A DNA stretch of 64,000 nt from Oegoconia quadripuncta (GCA_949316235.1 OX438751.1:7712413-7776412), one strand, 5' to 3'. Positions 23,185-33,912 are shown, numbered from the stretch's first letter. The notes: generated from the sequence alone by a model not told the origin. Program-made: numbers and translations.

Positions 23185-23262
23185 ATGGCACTAATGGTGC
23201 CGGCAAAGATGCTGTTGACGATAATCTGGCGGTACACTATGCTACAATACTCTATTGTTTTG
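23185..23262 (+). CDS. Candidate first coding exon, signal-peptide-like
   Basis: ATG at 23185 opens a 26-residue frame beginning MALMVPAKMLLTIIW and ending ...YSIVL, immediately before GTAAGAACG, a good splice donor (TTG|GTAAGA), phase 0. An in-frame TAG at 23158 fixes this as the first ATG. After a basic residue the peptide is largely hydrophobic, as in a signal peptide or signal anchor. If the donor is not used, the frame stops ten codons later. It would be the start of a secreted or membrane protein whose other exons are outside the window or unrecognised. No family can be named and it may be chance. Confidence 0.3.
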
Positions 23263-23265
23263 GTA

Positions 23266-23821
23266 AGAACGTTTTCCTTCTCAATTAGTTATTGATTTAT
23301 TTTTTGGGACGATTATTTTATAAATTGGCTATCAATGGTTAGATTCATGTCGATAAACAAATCTAGATCAATGTTAAAACAGCAAATTTAGGTAAGTTGA
23401 CTAGGAATATAGTTAGACACGTTTAAACGGCGAGGATAACATTTCTTCGACCTCTAGCTAAATTGAACACTCCCTCGCTTGCAGGCGACCGAACTTCAGA
23501 TGTTTTCACTCAAAATAATAAGTTCGGAGTCAATTTTTTGCGAAACTTGGTGTAATGGATTGTTAGGAAGTTCGATAACTTTCGGAAGTTGCTCTTCGAT
23601 TTTATTTTCCTAAGGAACTTTTTAGCCAATTTCTCTTGGGAAAGTTAGGAATCTTCTAGTCACCCTTCAGCGATCTTTGCAAAGGGAATTAATACCTAAA
23701 TAATTTATTCCAAAATCCAACCGTTGACAGTGCACTTAAAGTTTTTGCTTCAAACTACGTCTCAATATTCGCAACCAAATATTAATGAGTTATTTTTATT
23801 CAAGATTTCAAATTATGTAGG
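23266..23821. other. No recognised feature
   Basis: Unique sequence without repeat signature. It would be intron 1 if the exon at 23185 is real. Confidence 0.35.
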
Positions 23822-23870
23822 CTACTTAGCTTTCCGCCCGCGGCTTCACCTGCGTGGAATAATTTTAATT
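23822..23870 (+). repeat. 5' end of ACTAGC-type element
   Basis: CTTAGCTTTCCGCCCGCGGC and TTCACCTGCGTGGAATAA match the start of 36780-37010. The remainder is missing. Confidence 0.65.
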
Positions 23871-24014
23871 GTGTTACAGCTGTTATGTGAATGTTATCAC
23901 AAATTGATGTCTATTTTCATAGTAATAGTAATGGGCTCTGCGAATAACCTCTGAAACAACTTTTTACTTAGTACTGAGCCTATGTATCTCGGTAATGCGT
24001 GGTCCGATAGGCGT

Positions 24015-24110
24015 GTATTTTATTTTATATATTTTTTAATGCACAACGGGTTAGCACTTGACCTCAATCACACTTGATGTTAATTGAAGATGATGCCGAA
24101 GGTGGAAACG
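24015..24110 (-). mobile_element. SINE-A 3' fragment
   Basis: AATGCACAACGGGTTAGCAC then TTGACCTCAATCACACTTGA and GCCGAAGGTGGAAACGTACT. Several substitutions, so an old copy. Confidence 0.75.
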
Positions 24111-24119
24111 TACTATTAA

Positions 24120-24360
24120 AGGCTAATAGGTTGTTAGCTATGCTTGATGAAAATCGGTCAAGCCGTTTCGAAGATATTTAGTTTTAAAGACAGGTTTTCT
24201 TGTGGTCGTCCATGATATAAGTCTATCGAAAGTTTTCTATTTTTTTTTTAAATATATTTAAGGTTAAAGCCGGTGTTAAAAATAGCCATGTTTGATGGAA
24301 ATCGGTTACGTACGCCCCGTTTCGACGATATTTAACTTTTAACATAGTTGGTTGGGTCTA
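24120..24360 (+). repeat. Dispersed repeat with GCCGTTTCGAA core, two segments
   Basis: GTCAAGCCGTTTCGAAGATA at about 24157 and a second diverged copy of the same motif near 24320 (CCCCGTTTCGACGATATTTA), each preceded by a TAGC(T/C)ATG string. Confidence 0.55.
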
Positions 24361-24404
24361 CCTAGATGATAATAATCATTTGTTTCCTCCGAGGTCTTCT
24401 TTCT

Positions 24405-24788
24405 ATACTGTATGAGTTTTTTTTACCGTAAGGAAAATAATGGGGCATATTAGGTAAGTGAAATAGAAGTCATTGGCATAGGTAGTTTATTTATTTTTTT
24501 CAAAACCATCATGGAATATAGCATTAATTTTGTCATTTAACGGTCGCGTTGGTATTCCACATAAGTAATTCATTAAATTTAATAAATAAAGAAAACTTCG
24601 AGAAAATATGAGTTCCAAATAAATTTCCAACGATGGAAACCCTACCAATGATGCCAGTCGCATGTCAATCACCGACCTGCGCGTGCGTTTGTGAAAAAAA
24701 TAAAAAATAAACTACCTATGCCAATGACTTCTATTTCACTTACCTAATATGCCCTATTTTTTTACGGTAAAAAAAACTCATCCGGTAT
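24405..24788 (-). mobile_element. MITE family 1, copy 2 (inverted core)
   Basis: Both arms are well preserved (TTACCGTAAGGAAAATAATG on the left, its complement on the right ending CTCATCCGGTA). The core (TGCGACTGGC...) runs on the minus strand, opposite to the other three copies. Flanked by TA. Confidence 0.85.
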
Positions 24789-25379
24789 ATCTAATGTTAC
24801 TTTTCTGTCGTAGTAACAATATTTTTGTTATATACTTCTCAATATTTCTCTCAGATGAAAGATTCGTTCAACACACTATTGCACGGCTGTACAGGGTTGG
24901 TACCCCAAACAATTTCTGTTGGTGGCACATTGATGACGCGTAAAACAAATACTATAACACTCCATCCGTCAGACCGTTGGGGAGCGAAAGTTAATAAAAT
25001 TCATGTATCGGAAACTTATAGCCGTGAAATATTGTTTATGCGGTGTGAAGAGGGCGCAACCCCTTGGCTTTCTTTTAAGAATTGAAATTGTTTTAAGATA
25101 TTTTTGGACAGTTCTATATAGAGTTTGCCAGCTGAACAAAATCACGTAATGGGTGGTTTTAGAAACCAACTCACAATCTCCCCTTGGGATTTTTATACAC
25201 AATCTGTCATATCATATAAAATAGTGTTAAACACGTGTCAGTAATTTTGTTCGTTAATAGAAGTCTAGAAGATTACTGCCTTTTCTAAATTGTTTATACT
25301 TGTTTAAATACGAATTTGCGTAGTTAAAGTTTTCGCAACAACTGATTATTAAAAATCATGAAGTAACTTGAGGGTGTGA
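24789..25379. other. No recognised feature
   Basis: Open frames on both strands at 24749-25202 overlap and lack family features. Confidence 0.4.
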
Positions 25380-25552
25380 GGCGATAAGGATTGTAGTTCT
25401 TTGGATGGCGTTAACTTATGGATATAGTATTTAGTTATTGTCTATATTTCCAGAGGGAATAAATGACAAATGACTAATTTGTAGTTTCTATAGTAAGGTA
25501 TTTAAATGTAGCTTATTTAAACAATAAAGCGTATTTGATTTGATTTGATTTG
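25380..25552 (+). mobile_element. Non-LTR retrotransposon 3' UTR with TTGAT tail
   Basis: AACAATAAAGCGTATTTGAT followed by repeated TTGAT units at 25534-25552. The same kind of terminus occurs at 27096 (-), 32657 and 43490. Confidence 0.65.
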
Positions 25553-25689
25553 ACAATATTTAGACATATATTAAATAATAAAATATAAACCACAGTATAA
25601 TATAGGAATTAATGCTGGGTATGACAGAAGAAAAATTAAATTAGAATATTAATTCTATTCACTGCATTAGCAGTGAAAATGAGATCATT

Positions 25690-26035
25690 GAGTAGTATGA
25701 GTGGGGAGTGACTTGGTAAGAGAGGGAATAGTGTAATTAGGGAGTTATGCACTGTGAAAGAAGACCACTACGTCTTACGTACAAACATTGAAAAAGGTGT
25801 TCTGAGATGGTTTGGATATATACAGAGGATGAATGAAAAAAGACTAACTAAAGAGATATAAATAGAGATAGATATACGAAGCAAATGTTGATAGGGGAAA
25901 ACCACGCGAACTTATAGGTACCTTAATCAAATCGGAGAAGTACTTTGTGAGAATGATTAAAACAAAATAAGTGTCAGGATCATATGGTATCTGCTTACCA
26001 CAATCGGACACAGGTGTGACTTTATGTATGTATAG
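25690..26035 (+). pseudogene. RTE-like LINE, ORF2 C-terminal remnant (type D)
   Basis: The frame gives VKEDHYVLRTNIEKGVLRWF then GYIQRMNEKRLTKEI and a stop. The order 'KGVLRWFGY..RM.E.RLTK' is characteristic of this reverse-transcriptase C-terminus. Later parts (SEKYFVRMIKTK-like) occur in another frame. At least two frameshifts or stops. It ends in a TATG-like tail near 26020. Same lineage as 22425. Confidence 0.78.
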
Positions 26036-26814
26036 TCTGCCTGGGTGATGTTTTTTTTAATGTAATGAGAAAGAAACCTAGTCTTAGCTTCGCAGATTAG
26101 AACGAATGCATGAGTAATCTGGCAATTATACAATTATTAGAATATAGGTCTTACTTACACTTATTATTAAATCTAGCTAGACATGAAAAGATGGGATGGG
26201 TTCGTTACAGGCTCATAATGAACAAATCGCACGTGACGCACATAGCTACACAAAAGCGCTTCATTTTAGTATACGTGAATTTGTTTATGTAAGTGCCTAT
26301 TAGAGCGATAAATTAAGTGCATACAAGACACATATTGTTTATAAACCGACGACAAGTACTAAATCCAGTACTAAATGCTAAAACTTCCTGATTATGCCAT
26401 TAGGTGCCGCCTGTACTAGAGTCATACTTATTAGGGCAAATTCTCTACAAGTAGCACTAAAGATTCGCTAATCTTGAAGGAGGCCTAAGCATAGCTGTGT
26501 CATGTAAGCTGATAGATATGCCTATTAAAGGGTAAAACGTAGCAGAAAACTAGGTTCAAAGCTTACAGCAACCAGTGTCCAAAAGATTAGTCGGGTGGCG
26601 AGACTCAGTGGCACCGGTCGCATCAGCATTAAAATAAAAATAAGGGTGGCCATAAATAGCAACGTACAAAGACAAGATATACGGTTATAGCGGCCACTGG
26701 ACTGCTCGTACAGAGAACTTAGCTGCCACAGATTACGTAGCAGTTATTCTCAGGAAATACATTAAAATGTCAAATTAACTAGTGCAAATCTTTTCAACTG
26801 TTAATTAAGAACAT
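26036..26814. other. No recognised feature
   Basis: Unique AT-rich sequence. The short frame at 26110-26292 is unassigned. Confidence 0.4.
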
Positions 26815-27080
26815 ATACATAATGTAACAACCTCTATCCCAAATGTGGTAGTCAGAGATATCCCAACCATGAGCAATTGGGTGTTCCAAATATTAAAAGT
26901 TTAATGCTTGAAACAGTATCCACACGGTCGACCTTTTGAAATATACAGAAATGCACACGTAACGTGCAAATCTGTAGATGTGTTTTGGTGGTAAGTCCCA
27001 TAGTCGCCTATTACGATACCCACGGGAAAATACGGATTAGTTATATTCTTTTACTTGCCGAAACCACACAGCACTAATTA
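26815..27080 (-). mobile_element. GTCGTAAAAGGCGACTAA-type repeat
   Basis: Shares with 16942-17232 the sequence around GGTAGTCAGAGATATCCCAA, the GTGTTCCAAATATTA string and CACACGTAACGTGCAAATC. Same orientation. Confidence 0.7.
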
Positions 27081-27095
27081 TGAACATATTTCAAA

Positions 27096-27720
27096 TCAAA
27101 TCAAAAATATTTTGTTCAATGTAGGATACAAAAATATCACTTATTGAAAGTCAACATGTTATTTTTTTTTTCAACTACATCGCTTCACAAGGTGTTATAG
27201 TTAGGGAGAAGAATCGACAAGAAACTCCGCAACAACACATCTTTTCAATTGGTTTCCATCTTTACAATAATATTACATTTGACATTACATATTACAAAAC
27301 AAAAGCAATTAACATAACGACCAGCTAACAGCAGACCTCCTTATCGCCTAAATAATCATCTATCCTGTAATAACCCTTTTTAACAGTTTCTTTAATGTGG
27401 CGCTTAAATTTCTGCTCTGTTAAACTCAATACATGTTCTGGTATTTTATTGTAAAAGCGTATGCTGTGTCCCACAAAGGATGTGCTAACCTTGCTAAGTC
27501 TAAATTGTGGAATTTTAATTTTATTTTTGTTTCTAGTATTCAAATTATGATTATCAGAATGTTTACGAAATAGGTATATATTTTTGCGTACATACATTAT
27601 ACTGTCATATATATTGGGATGCAACAATTAAAATACTTATTTCTTTAAACAGATCTCTTAGAGAGTCACGGCAGCGTAAATTATATATTGCTCTGATTCC
27701 TCTTTTTTGTTGATTTAACA
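27096..27720 (-). pseudogene. Jockey/CR1-like LINE, ORF2 C-terminus and 3' UTR
   Basis: On the minus strand, QKRGIRAIYNLRCRDSLRDL lies at about 27710-27650. A frameshift near 27620 leads to a 100-codon frame containing LNTRNKNKIKIPQFRLSKVS and HSIRFYNKIPEHVLSL. The pattern 'QKRaIR.I' then 'NTRNK' then 'yNkiP' is typical of the end of jockey/CR1-type reverse transcriptases. The 3' UTR runs down to a TTTGA-type repeat at 27097-27112. 5'-truncated and frameshifted, so inactive. Confidence 0.85.
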
Positions 27721-28724
27721 ACCTAAACAATAAAATTGGAAAACTATGTAGATTGCCGATTAGTTGTGGATGTTAGGAGATGATTGAGTAACCAGAAAAA
27801 TACATTTGGTTACAGCATTATTTCTTTGCAATGCTATTTTAAAATTTATGTTCCATAATGCTTCTCAATCTTGGACTAACACATCACCTGTCATATCGGT
27901 CATCCCAACGTAACCCATACGAGTCCACTCTCCCCGCTGAAAGGTCGTAGTTTTGGCGCCAAGAGGGCACCGGGAAATAAATAAGAAAGGCTTCAGCCGC
28001 CGTCAACCCTCAGTCCACCCCTTAAAAGCCAGATGATAGATTAACGTACGTTATGTAACGCCAGCAAATTTGCTGCTGACAAGAAAGTTGGCAGGTGCTT
28101 CTATATTCTTTTTAGTAAACCAGGCGGTGACCCTAGATTTGCTTGCGGGCTGACGTAAAATTTATTTTCCATTACATCATATTTATTAAGTAAAATACTT
28201 ACCTAAATGCTTAGCTTTAGCTGAGTGGCTCTTTGCATTAGAATGCCGTAATTTGGCATGGGTATACAAATTAATCAGACCGATTAAAATAAATAAAATC
28301 TTGAAAAATTTTTTTAAGGTCTACGCTATGATTTTATTTTTGTATCCCATCGTGTGGGAAGTCGTTAGTCGTTCAACACTATTACATCTTGAACAGTTTT
28401 TCAATTCAGGGATCCGTTTAAGAAATATTAAGCTTAAAAGTGCAATTTTTGTCCCGCCCACGTTGCCAACAAAGGGTTGGTTTTGGATACGTGAAATAAT
28501 TCACGGTAGTTTGTATAATGAAGTTAAAAGATAAACTATCACAGCTAAGTAGATTTTACTAGGTAAGGAGTAATAGCCGAAATACTTTTAATGTACTTTC
28601 CGTAGAAAATTATTTGTCAAACAACAAAACACTTAACAAAGTACGTGTAACGAAGCTGTAGTTCAAAATATAGATAGATCAAAAACAATTGTGTTTTTTT
28701 TTTAACTTTTATTTTTACGAGGCT
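27721..28724. other. No gene recognised
   Basis: 27890-28030 is balanced in composition. A 93-codon plus-strand frame at 28253-28534 has no identifiable family. Confidence 0.35.
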
Positions 28725-28790
28725 TTGTATTTAAAGTTAAATATATTCAAAACGGCTTAGCCGCTTTTCATCAAAAATGATTAAGAACGT
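28725..28790 (-). repeat. Dispersed repeat with AACGGCTTAGCCG core
   Basis: AAAGTTAAATATATTCAAAA, CGGCTTAGCCGCTTTTCATC and ATGATTAAGAAC follow the order of the copies at 34015 and 49960. Confidence 0.6.
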
Positions 28791-29115
28791 GTCGTTTATT
28801 CCTTCATATACAAGATGTTAAAAAAGTACCAGGCAAATTTTAACACATTCACGGACAATAAACCTACCACAACAGATGTTTTATTGTTATTACATCTCTA
28901 TAGACGCGTTCACTGTCCACCAACGTGTTAAGGCATGATTTTTTCTAGATTAATGCAACGCTCACGTATAGGCACTGTAGGTATCATCCATGTGACGACA
29001 TGCCATACGAGCTTCAGTACTAAATTAATTATTTAGATTACACATGTTTTAATCATTCATTGTTTGAATTAAAACTCTGTCGTAAATATCAATTGCAATT
29101 TTTAAATATTTTTAT
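28791..29115. other. No recognised feature
   Basis: AT-rich. Nothing assignable. Confidence 0.4.
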
Positions 29116-29600
29116 TTAGAAGATTTTTTTTTTTTTTTTTTATGAGACACGGGCGGCAAACGAGCATGCGGGTCACCTGATGGAAAGCAATCACCGCCGC
29201 CCATGGACACCCGCAACACCAAAAGGGTCACAGATGCGTTGCCGGCCTTTGAGGAAGGTGTAGGCTCGTTTCTTGAAGGTTCCAATGTCGTACTCGTTCG
29301 GGAATACCGCTGCAGGAAGTCCGTTCCACAGGGTGGTCGTACGTGGTAAGAAGTTTCTTGAGAAACGTACAGTGGTAGACTTCCACTCATCCAGGTGATG
29401 TGGATGGGAATTTAATTTTCGGCAAGAAGTGTATCGGTTAAATTGAGCAGCGGGTATTAGCTCGAGCAGTTCTTCAGAATGACATATGCGATAGAGAATG
29501 ACGAGGGACGCGACGTCTCTTTGCAACGCCAGGGGGGGGGATCCAGTCGGTCAGTGAGCCTCTCTTGGCCGACAATTCGGACTGCGCGACGTTGAACTTA
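29116..29600 (-). pseudogene. R1/Jockey-type LINE, ORF2 C-terminus with poly-A tail
   Basis: On the minus strand, [60 protein letters not shown] and [12 protein letters not shown] form an intact end of a reverse-transcriptase ORF, with the stop at about 29191. The 3' UTR includes CCATCAGGTGACCCGCATGC and a long A-tail, seen as T's from 29122. Upstream, a run of nine G's (C's on the coding strand, near 29535) breaks the frame before RLTDRLDP. 5'-truncated. The intact tail and frame suggest a fairly recent insertion. Confidence 0.85.
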
Positions 29601-29644
29601 CAATGGAATTAAAAAAATATTTTTCCTGTATACTATTTACATCT

Positions 29645-29735
29645 ACTGAGATTGCGTGCTTCATCCTTGGCCACATCGTCACTTGCCATTACGTGAGATT
29701 GTGGTCAAACGCGTATTCAGGTGTTCATAAAAAAA
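29645..29735 (+). mobile_element. LINE-B 3' tail
   Basis: TGCTTCATCCTTGGCCACAT, CGTCACTTGCCATTACGTGA, GATTGTGGTCAAACGCG and an A-run. Matches 15690-15775 and 57750-57835. Confidence 0.75.
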
Positions 29736-29749
29736 TCTGAATAGCCCCT

Positions 29750-29905
29750 TAACCCGCCCGATATATTTTTTCAACACCCCGTTTAAAAAACCGCAATCCA
29801 ATTGGACCATGCATTACTGAGATACGTCCGGACAAAGATTAGACACACACAACGCCGTCAAATACCCAACACCGGTCGTTTTTGGTCGGGGATTAATAAA
29901 AATGA
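29750..29905 (-). repeat. Dispersed repeat (CGCAAAAAGAGG-type relative)
   Basis: TTACTGAGATACGTCCGGAC, AAAGATTAGACACACACA and CGTCAAATACCC recur at 50080-50150 in the same order. On the minus strand this corresponds to the part with TGTGTGTCTAATC. Confidence 0.55.
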
Positions 29906-30180
29906 AACCTTACCTCTGATCATTTGGTGATATTCTAATAACTTTATTTGCAAGCACAATTCTGTCAAACAACCGAGGGGCCTTCAGATTGTTTTGCTTT
30001 AATTCAGATATGAAATGGTTTTTAACCCCTTATTCCGTTGGAGTTTAGATAAATGGATAAACCATGTAGTATGAGTGCAGGCTTCCGTCTGCAGGCGCGA
30101 GTCGCGATGCTTCGTCGCATACGTAGTGATGGCCATTTTCTTTTTATTTATTATTGTCAAGCGGCTTTTAAAAAAGCGGT

Positions 30181-30492
30181 ATACCGGATGAGTTTTTTTT
30201 ATACCATACATGGCATACTGGCTGAGTTATTGGCATAGGCAGTTTTTTTTTTTACAAACCATCATCGTTGCTCGAGCCGGTCGGATATTGATAAGCGACT
30301 GGCGGGATTCATAGGGTTTAATTTGGAACTCATATTATCTTAAAAGTTTTTAATTTATTTAATAAATGACACAACGCTTTATTCGATTATGGTCTTGGAA
30401 AAAATAATTAAACTACCTATGCCAATACCTTACATTTCACTTTACCTAATATGCCCTGTTTTTTCCCTTACGGTAAAAATACTCATCATACT
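30181..30492 (+). mobile_element. MITE family 1, copy 3 (damaged left arm)
   Basis: TACCGGATGAGTTTTTTTTA opens the element. The left arm has lost most of the ACCGTAAGG...GTGAAATAGAAG part, while the right arm keeps ACCTAATATGCCCTGTTTTT. The core contains GCGACTGGCGGGATTCATAG, so it runs plus. Confidence 0.8.
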
Positions 30493-30639
30493 GTTTTATT
30501 TCCAATAGCAGATTCGAGCACTTGTACACTTTTGCATAACATGCAAGAACCAAGGGAGTTTCGCATCTGTAAAATACAATCACATCTCCTGCAAAAAAGT
30601 AATAAATACTTCGTAAACTCTCACCAATTATCCATAGTC

Positions 30640-30812
30640 CCAAACTAGTACTATACTAGGTAACGGATAAACATATACATATTTATATAATATGTAAATC
30701 CATGATTCAGGAAAAATACTTATCAAACAAATATTACCTCTCGCGGGATATGAACCCGTATCGTTGGTTTGAAAGGCAGGGTGTGTTACCCACTACACTA
30801 CACACTAATAGG
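30640..30812 (-). mobile_element. SINE-B copy
   Basis: On the minus strand, a tRNA-like head (GTGTAGTGGGTAACACACCC, then B box GGGTTCATATCCC), then a body with ATATGTTTATCCGTTACCTA. Part of the 3' tail is missing. Confidence 0.75.
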
Positions 30813-31114
30813 GCGTTCAATACGATGTATTATGTACGATTACATATGTAACCATAAACGCCGACTGATTTTAGAATATTGATGTGGTTCTCCTGGGTTA
30901 CGTATATCTACGAATATATACATATAATATTTCTTTTGGGATATGGAATTGCAATCTCTATATATAAAGATTATTCTATTTTCTACAAGCAGGTATATGA
31001 GACTAATCTCATACTTGTGGGAAATAGAATCTAAATGCTGTGAGAATAAATTATCACAGGGAATTTCACCTACTGTTGGGTGTGCTTTCATAGCTAGCTA
31101 TTGAATTGTTGAAT
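30813..31114. other. No recognised feature
   Basis: AT-rich. The minus-strand frame at 30840-31091 is unassigned. Confidence 0.4.
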
Positions 31115-31259
31115 TCCGGTTGTCAGAGATAAGATAGCAAGTCCTCCAAATGTGTTGAGGTTTCAGTGAGGGTCAGAACGCTTCCACCCTCGACCTCATC
31201 TTCACTTAACATGAGGTGTGATTGAGGACAAGTACAAACCCGTCGTGCATAAAAAAAAA
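31115..31259 (+). mobile_element. SINE-A 3' half
   Basis: CCGGTTGTCAGAGATAAGAT through CACTTAACATGAGGTGTGAT and CGTCGTGCATAAAAAAAA. The head is absent. Confidence 0.85.
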
Positions 31260-31399
31260 CACTATTCCATCTTTTTACCCTTGTATCTAATTTTCAAGGT
31301 AGCACCAAATGGTTTCCATACTCGGCTTATACTCGTAGGGGCGAGCTTATCAATATAGGTACTACTAAGAAATAGAACTACGGAACACCATTACCCACA

Positions 31400-31600
31400 A
31401 GTGGTGCACTCGGAGGCGTTATTAGAACCACTTTTACAAGTGTCCTGTAAAAACGCTCGGTCCTCGTCGACCATCGCTCGCTAATCGTCGGAAATTGTAG
31501 CCATTATCGGTGCAGTCGCTTCAACTAAAATTATTATTGTTCGCGTAAAAGTAGCCATTTAGCGAACGCCGATAGAATGGCTAGTGTACGAGTAAGTTGC
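31400..31600. other. Candidate conserved noncoding block
   Basis: Balanced composition and no repeat match. It contains a short inverted pair, TAGCCATTATCGG and CCGATAGAATGGCTA. Confidence 0.25.
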
Positions 31601-31933
31601 CTTCAAGTATTCGAGAAAGGAAAAAGAAATGGTTGGTACAGACTGAAATCGTTTGTGGATTGTACTTCACTTTTTAAGAACCGACGTAAAACGATCTTAT
31701 AAGTTTGAAGCACATGTCAGTCTGTCTTTACGCCTTTTTGTGGCGATGGCGAAATTTTTTAAAGTTTAATGTTTGCAAGATGAAATGAAATTAAGTTTGT
31801 TTGGATTTTGGATTTAGTACAATTTCTCCATCTCCAGAAAATTTGCCTACTGAGGCGTGCTTTCAAATAATTTCTAGTTATCATTAAAAGTTATATTCTA
31901 ATTCATAAAGTATAATTATATCTAACTAGTCTA
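31601..31933. other. No recognised feature
   Basis: AT-rich sequence without signature. Confidence 0.4.
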
Positions 31934-32130
31934 ACTAATATTATAAATGTGAAAGTTTGGATGTTTGTTTGTTTGTTTGTTGCTCAATCACGGTGAAACG
32001 AATGAACGGATTTGGATAAAATTTGGTATATAGGTAGAAATTACCCTGGATTAAAACATAGGATAGTTTTTATCCCGATAACATGTGTAGTTGCCGCGGG
32101 ATAAACAAAGTTCTGCGATAAAGTTACTTA
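31934..32130 (-). repeat. ACTAGC...ATATTAGT element, 5'-truncated
   Basis: ACTAATATTATAAATGTGAA, TTGTTTGTTTGTTGCTCAAT, CGAATGAACGGATTTGGAT and GCCGCGGGATAAACAAAG match 36780-37010 in reverse. The GC-rich start of the element is missing. Confidence 0.75.
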
Positions 32131-32145
32131 TATAGATACTCTGTT

Positions 32146-32199
32146 TTATTTTTAACCCCTGTCGCGAGAGCGGTGTTAAAAGGTTTGACCATTAGGTGA

Positions 32200-32253
<54 letters not shown>

Positions 32254-32405
32254 GTATCTGTCTATGGCATAACGGCTTAATCGATTTGGATGGGGTTTTT
32301 TTTATTGCTAGCGGTGGTCTTAGACATGTTTTATCAAAATCGGTTCAGCCGTTTGGTTTTAATCGCTTGTTTTCTCGGGGGTTTTCTACTTTTTCAGTTT
32401 TCTAT
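32146..32405 (+). repeat. Dispersed repeat (AACCCC...GGTGTTAAAAG type) with TG expansion
   Basis: TTAACCCCTGTCGCGAGAGC, GGTGTTAAAAGGTTTGACC, CTGTCTATGGCATAACGGCT, then TTATCAAAATCGGTTCAGCC and GTTTTAATCGC. A long TG run (about 32202-32246) sits inside and looks like an expansion of the TGTGTG present in other copies. Confidence 0.6.
32202..32246. repeat. (TG)n microsatellite
   Basis: About 22 TG units inside the repeat at 32146-32405. It produces an artefactual Val-Cys open frame. Confidence 0.9.
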
Positions 32406-32497
32406 TTGTAATTATTGTGTTTTAATGTTTTCCGATTGCCAAGAGTGAAGGTTGAATGAAACACTAAAATGCATAAAACAATTGAATAATTTGGTGC

Positions 32498-32890
32498 ATA
32501 GAGGTAGCTCAGTTAGAATGCCTGATGTGACTTCACATGAGATCCCGCAACATTTAGGTATACTGCGAGAGAGTGTTTGGTTGGATGTAGGCCATTTTAA
32601 ATGTCCGCCTGGCTATCTACCACCTCTTATTTAAGTCTGCCGCCAAACAGCATGTTATTATGTATTATTGTATTAATATGTAGATTCTATGTTTCAATGT
32701 ACCATTTGAATTAATAAATATATTTGATTTGATTTGATTTGATTTGATTTGATTTCAATAGCATTGTTGTGTTCCGGTCGTCACAGATAAGATAGTCAGT
32801 CTCCTAAATAAGAGGGGGTTTCCTGGTCAGTACGTTTCCTTCGGCCTCATCTTCACTTAACATCAGGTGTGATTGAGGTGTTGTATAAAA
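32498..32890 (+). mobile_element. SINE-A, old copy interrupted by LINE tail
   Basis: The head GAGGTAGCTCAGTTAGAATG is closer to a tRNA A-box region than in other copies, while the B box is decayed. The body (GCCATTTTAAATGTCCGCCT) stops at about 32656 and resumes at about 32754 (TCAATAGCATTGTTGTGTTC). It ends with CACTTAACATCAGGTGTGAT and an A-run. Confidence 0.8.
32657..32753 (+). mobile_element. LINE 3' tail nested in SINE-A
   Basis: TGTAGATTCTATGTTTCAAT, GTACCATTTGAATTAATAAA and repeated TTGAT units match 43490-43560 and sit exactly where the SINE-A body is split. Confidence 0.75.
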
Positions 32891-33740
32891 AAAAGAGTTG
32901 CGATTTGGATAACAATGTGTAAGTATATTATTAATACTTGCAGAAAATTGTTAGTAATACGTTATAGCTATTATAACTTTTAAGAACTTTGTTTTGAGGT
33001 TCGTAATCACTCACCCTTAACAATCAAGTCATAACTTCAAAGAAAATAAAGTCATAATGACGTAAACACTCAAAACATTTATTCCTTGAATAACAGTGTA
33101 AATATTTTCAACTTTTTTGAAAGCTTCCATCAGGCTCCATCAAGAAATCGCATTAAAAATTCTTACGAGCAGCGTATAATCAACGCTCCTGTAGAAGGAA
33201 CTTAAAAATACCTCGCAGTTGACATTACCCTCCGTCCTCAGAGCCCTCAGCTTCCGGTTATCGCAACACAAAGAGCCCCACCTCCTAGCCTGCCCCTTCC
33301 CCTCGCCCCTCCAACAGGAACAGGAAATACTACCCTTCTATCGCAAGGTCTACCCGCGTCATTCCGATTTACGCTGGAATTTAAAAAAGTATTTTTAGCC
33401 AACGTCCTTGAAGTAAAAGTATGTTAATGAGACAAATTGTTAGAAAGTAGCTTTGTCGTGGCTTCATATGAGAAAAAATTTTAATCTGTCCAATCTAACA
33501 AAACGGCACAAACAACCTGTAACACACACATTATTCTAAATGAAGTCGGTTAATGAAAGCTTTCCAACTTATTTTTCAACCTCCCTGTTCAAATGATTTT
33601 GGACCGTATCTGTAGTGCGTCTAGTTTCAATTTATGGACAAAGTTAGTTAACTATTTTTTCCAAAATTTTCAGGGGTTAACGTGATTATTTTAAATAATT
33701 TATTTTAAGGACCACACACAGTCACAGCATAATACGTTGT
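32891..33740. other. No gene or repeat recognised
   Basis: 33220-33370 is C-rich and balanced. Otherwise AT-rich. Confidence 0.35.
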
Positions 33741-33912
33741 AAGAATAGAACCAACCTATATCTTCCCGAGAGTGTCGTAAAAGGCGACTAAGGGACTTTC
33801 CACCAAACATCTAAAGACTTGCACGTTTCAACGGCGATGGGCTGTCTGGGATACCTATCTCTGACCATCTCATATGGGATATATGTTGTGATGTTTATGT
33901 ATATATGTATAT
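33741..33912 (+). mobile_element. GTCGTAAAAGGCGACTAA-type repeat
   Basis: AGAATAGAACCAACC, GTGTCGTAAAAGGCGACTAA at about 33772, GGCGATGGGCTGTCTGGGAT, TCTCTGACCATCTCATATGG and a TATG/TATA tail. This is the clearest copy of the family here. Confidence 0.75.

Noticed and set aside
32196..32411. Frame starting with a Val-Cys repeat
   Set aside because: It is a translation of the TG microsatellite inside a dispersed repeat.
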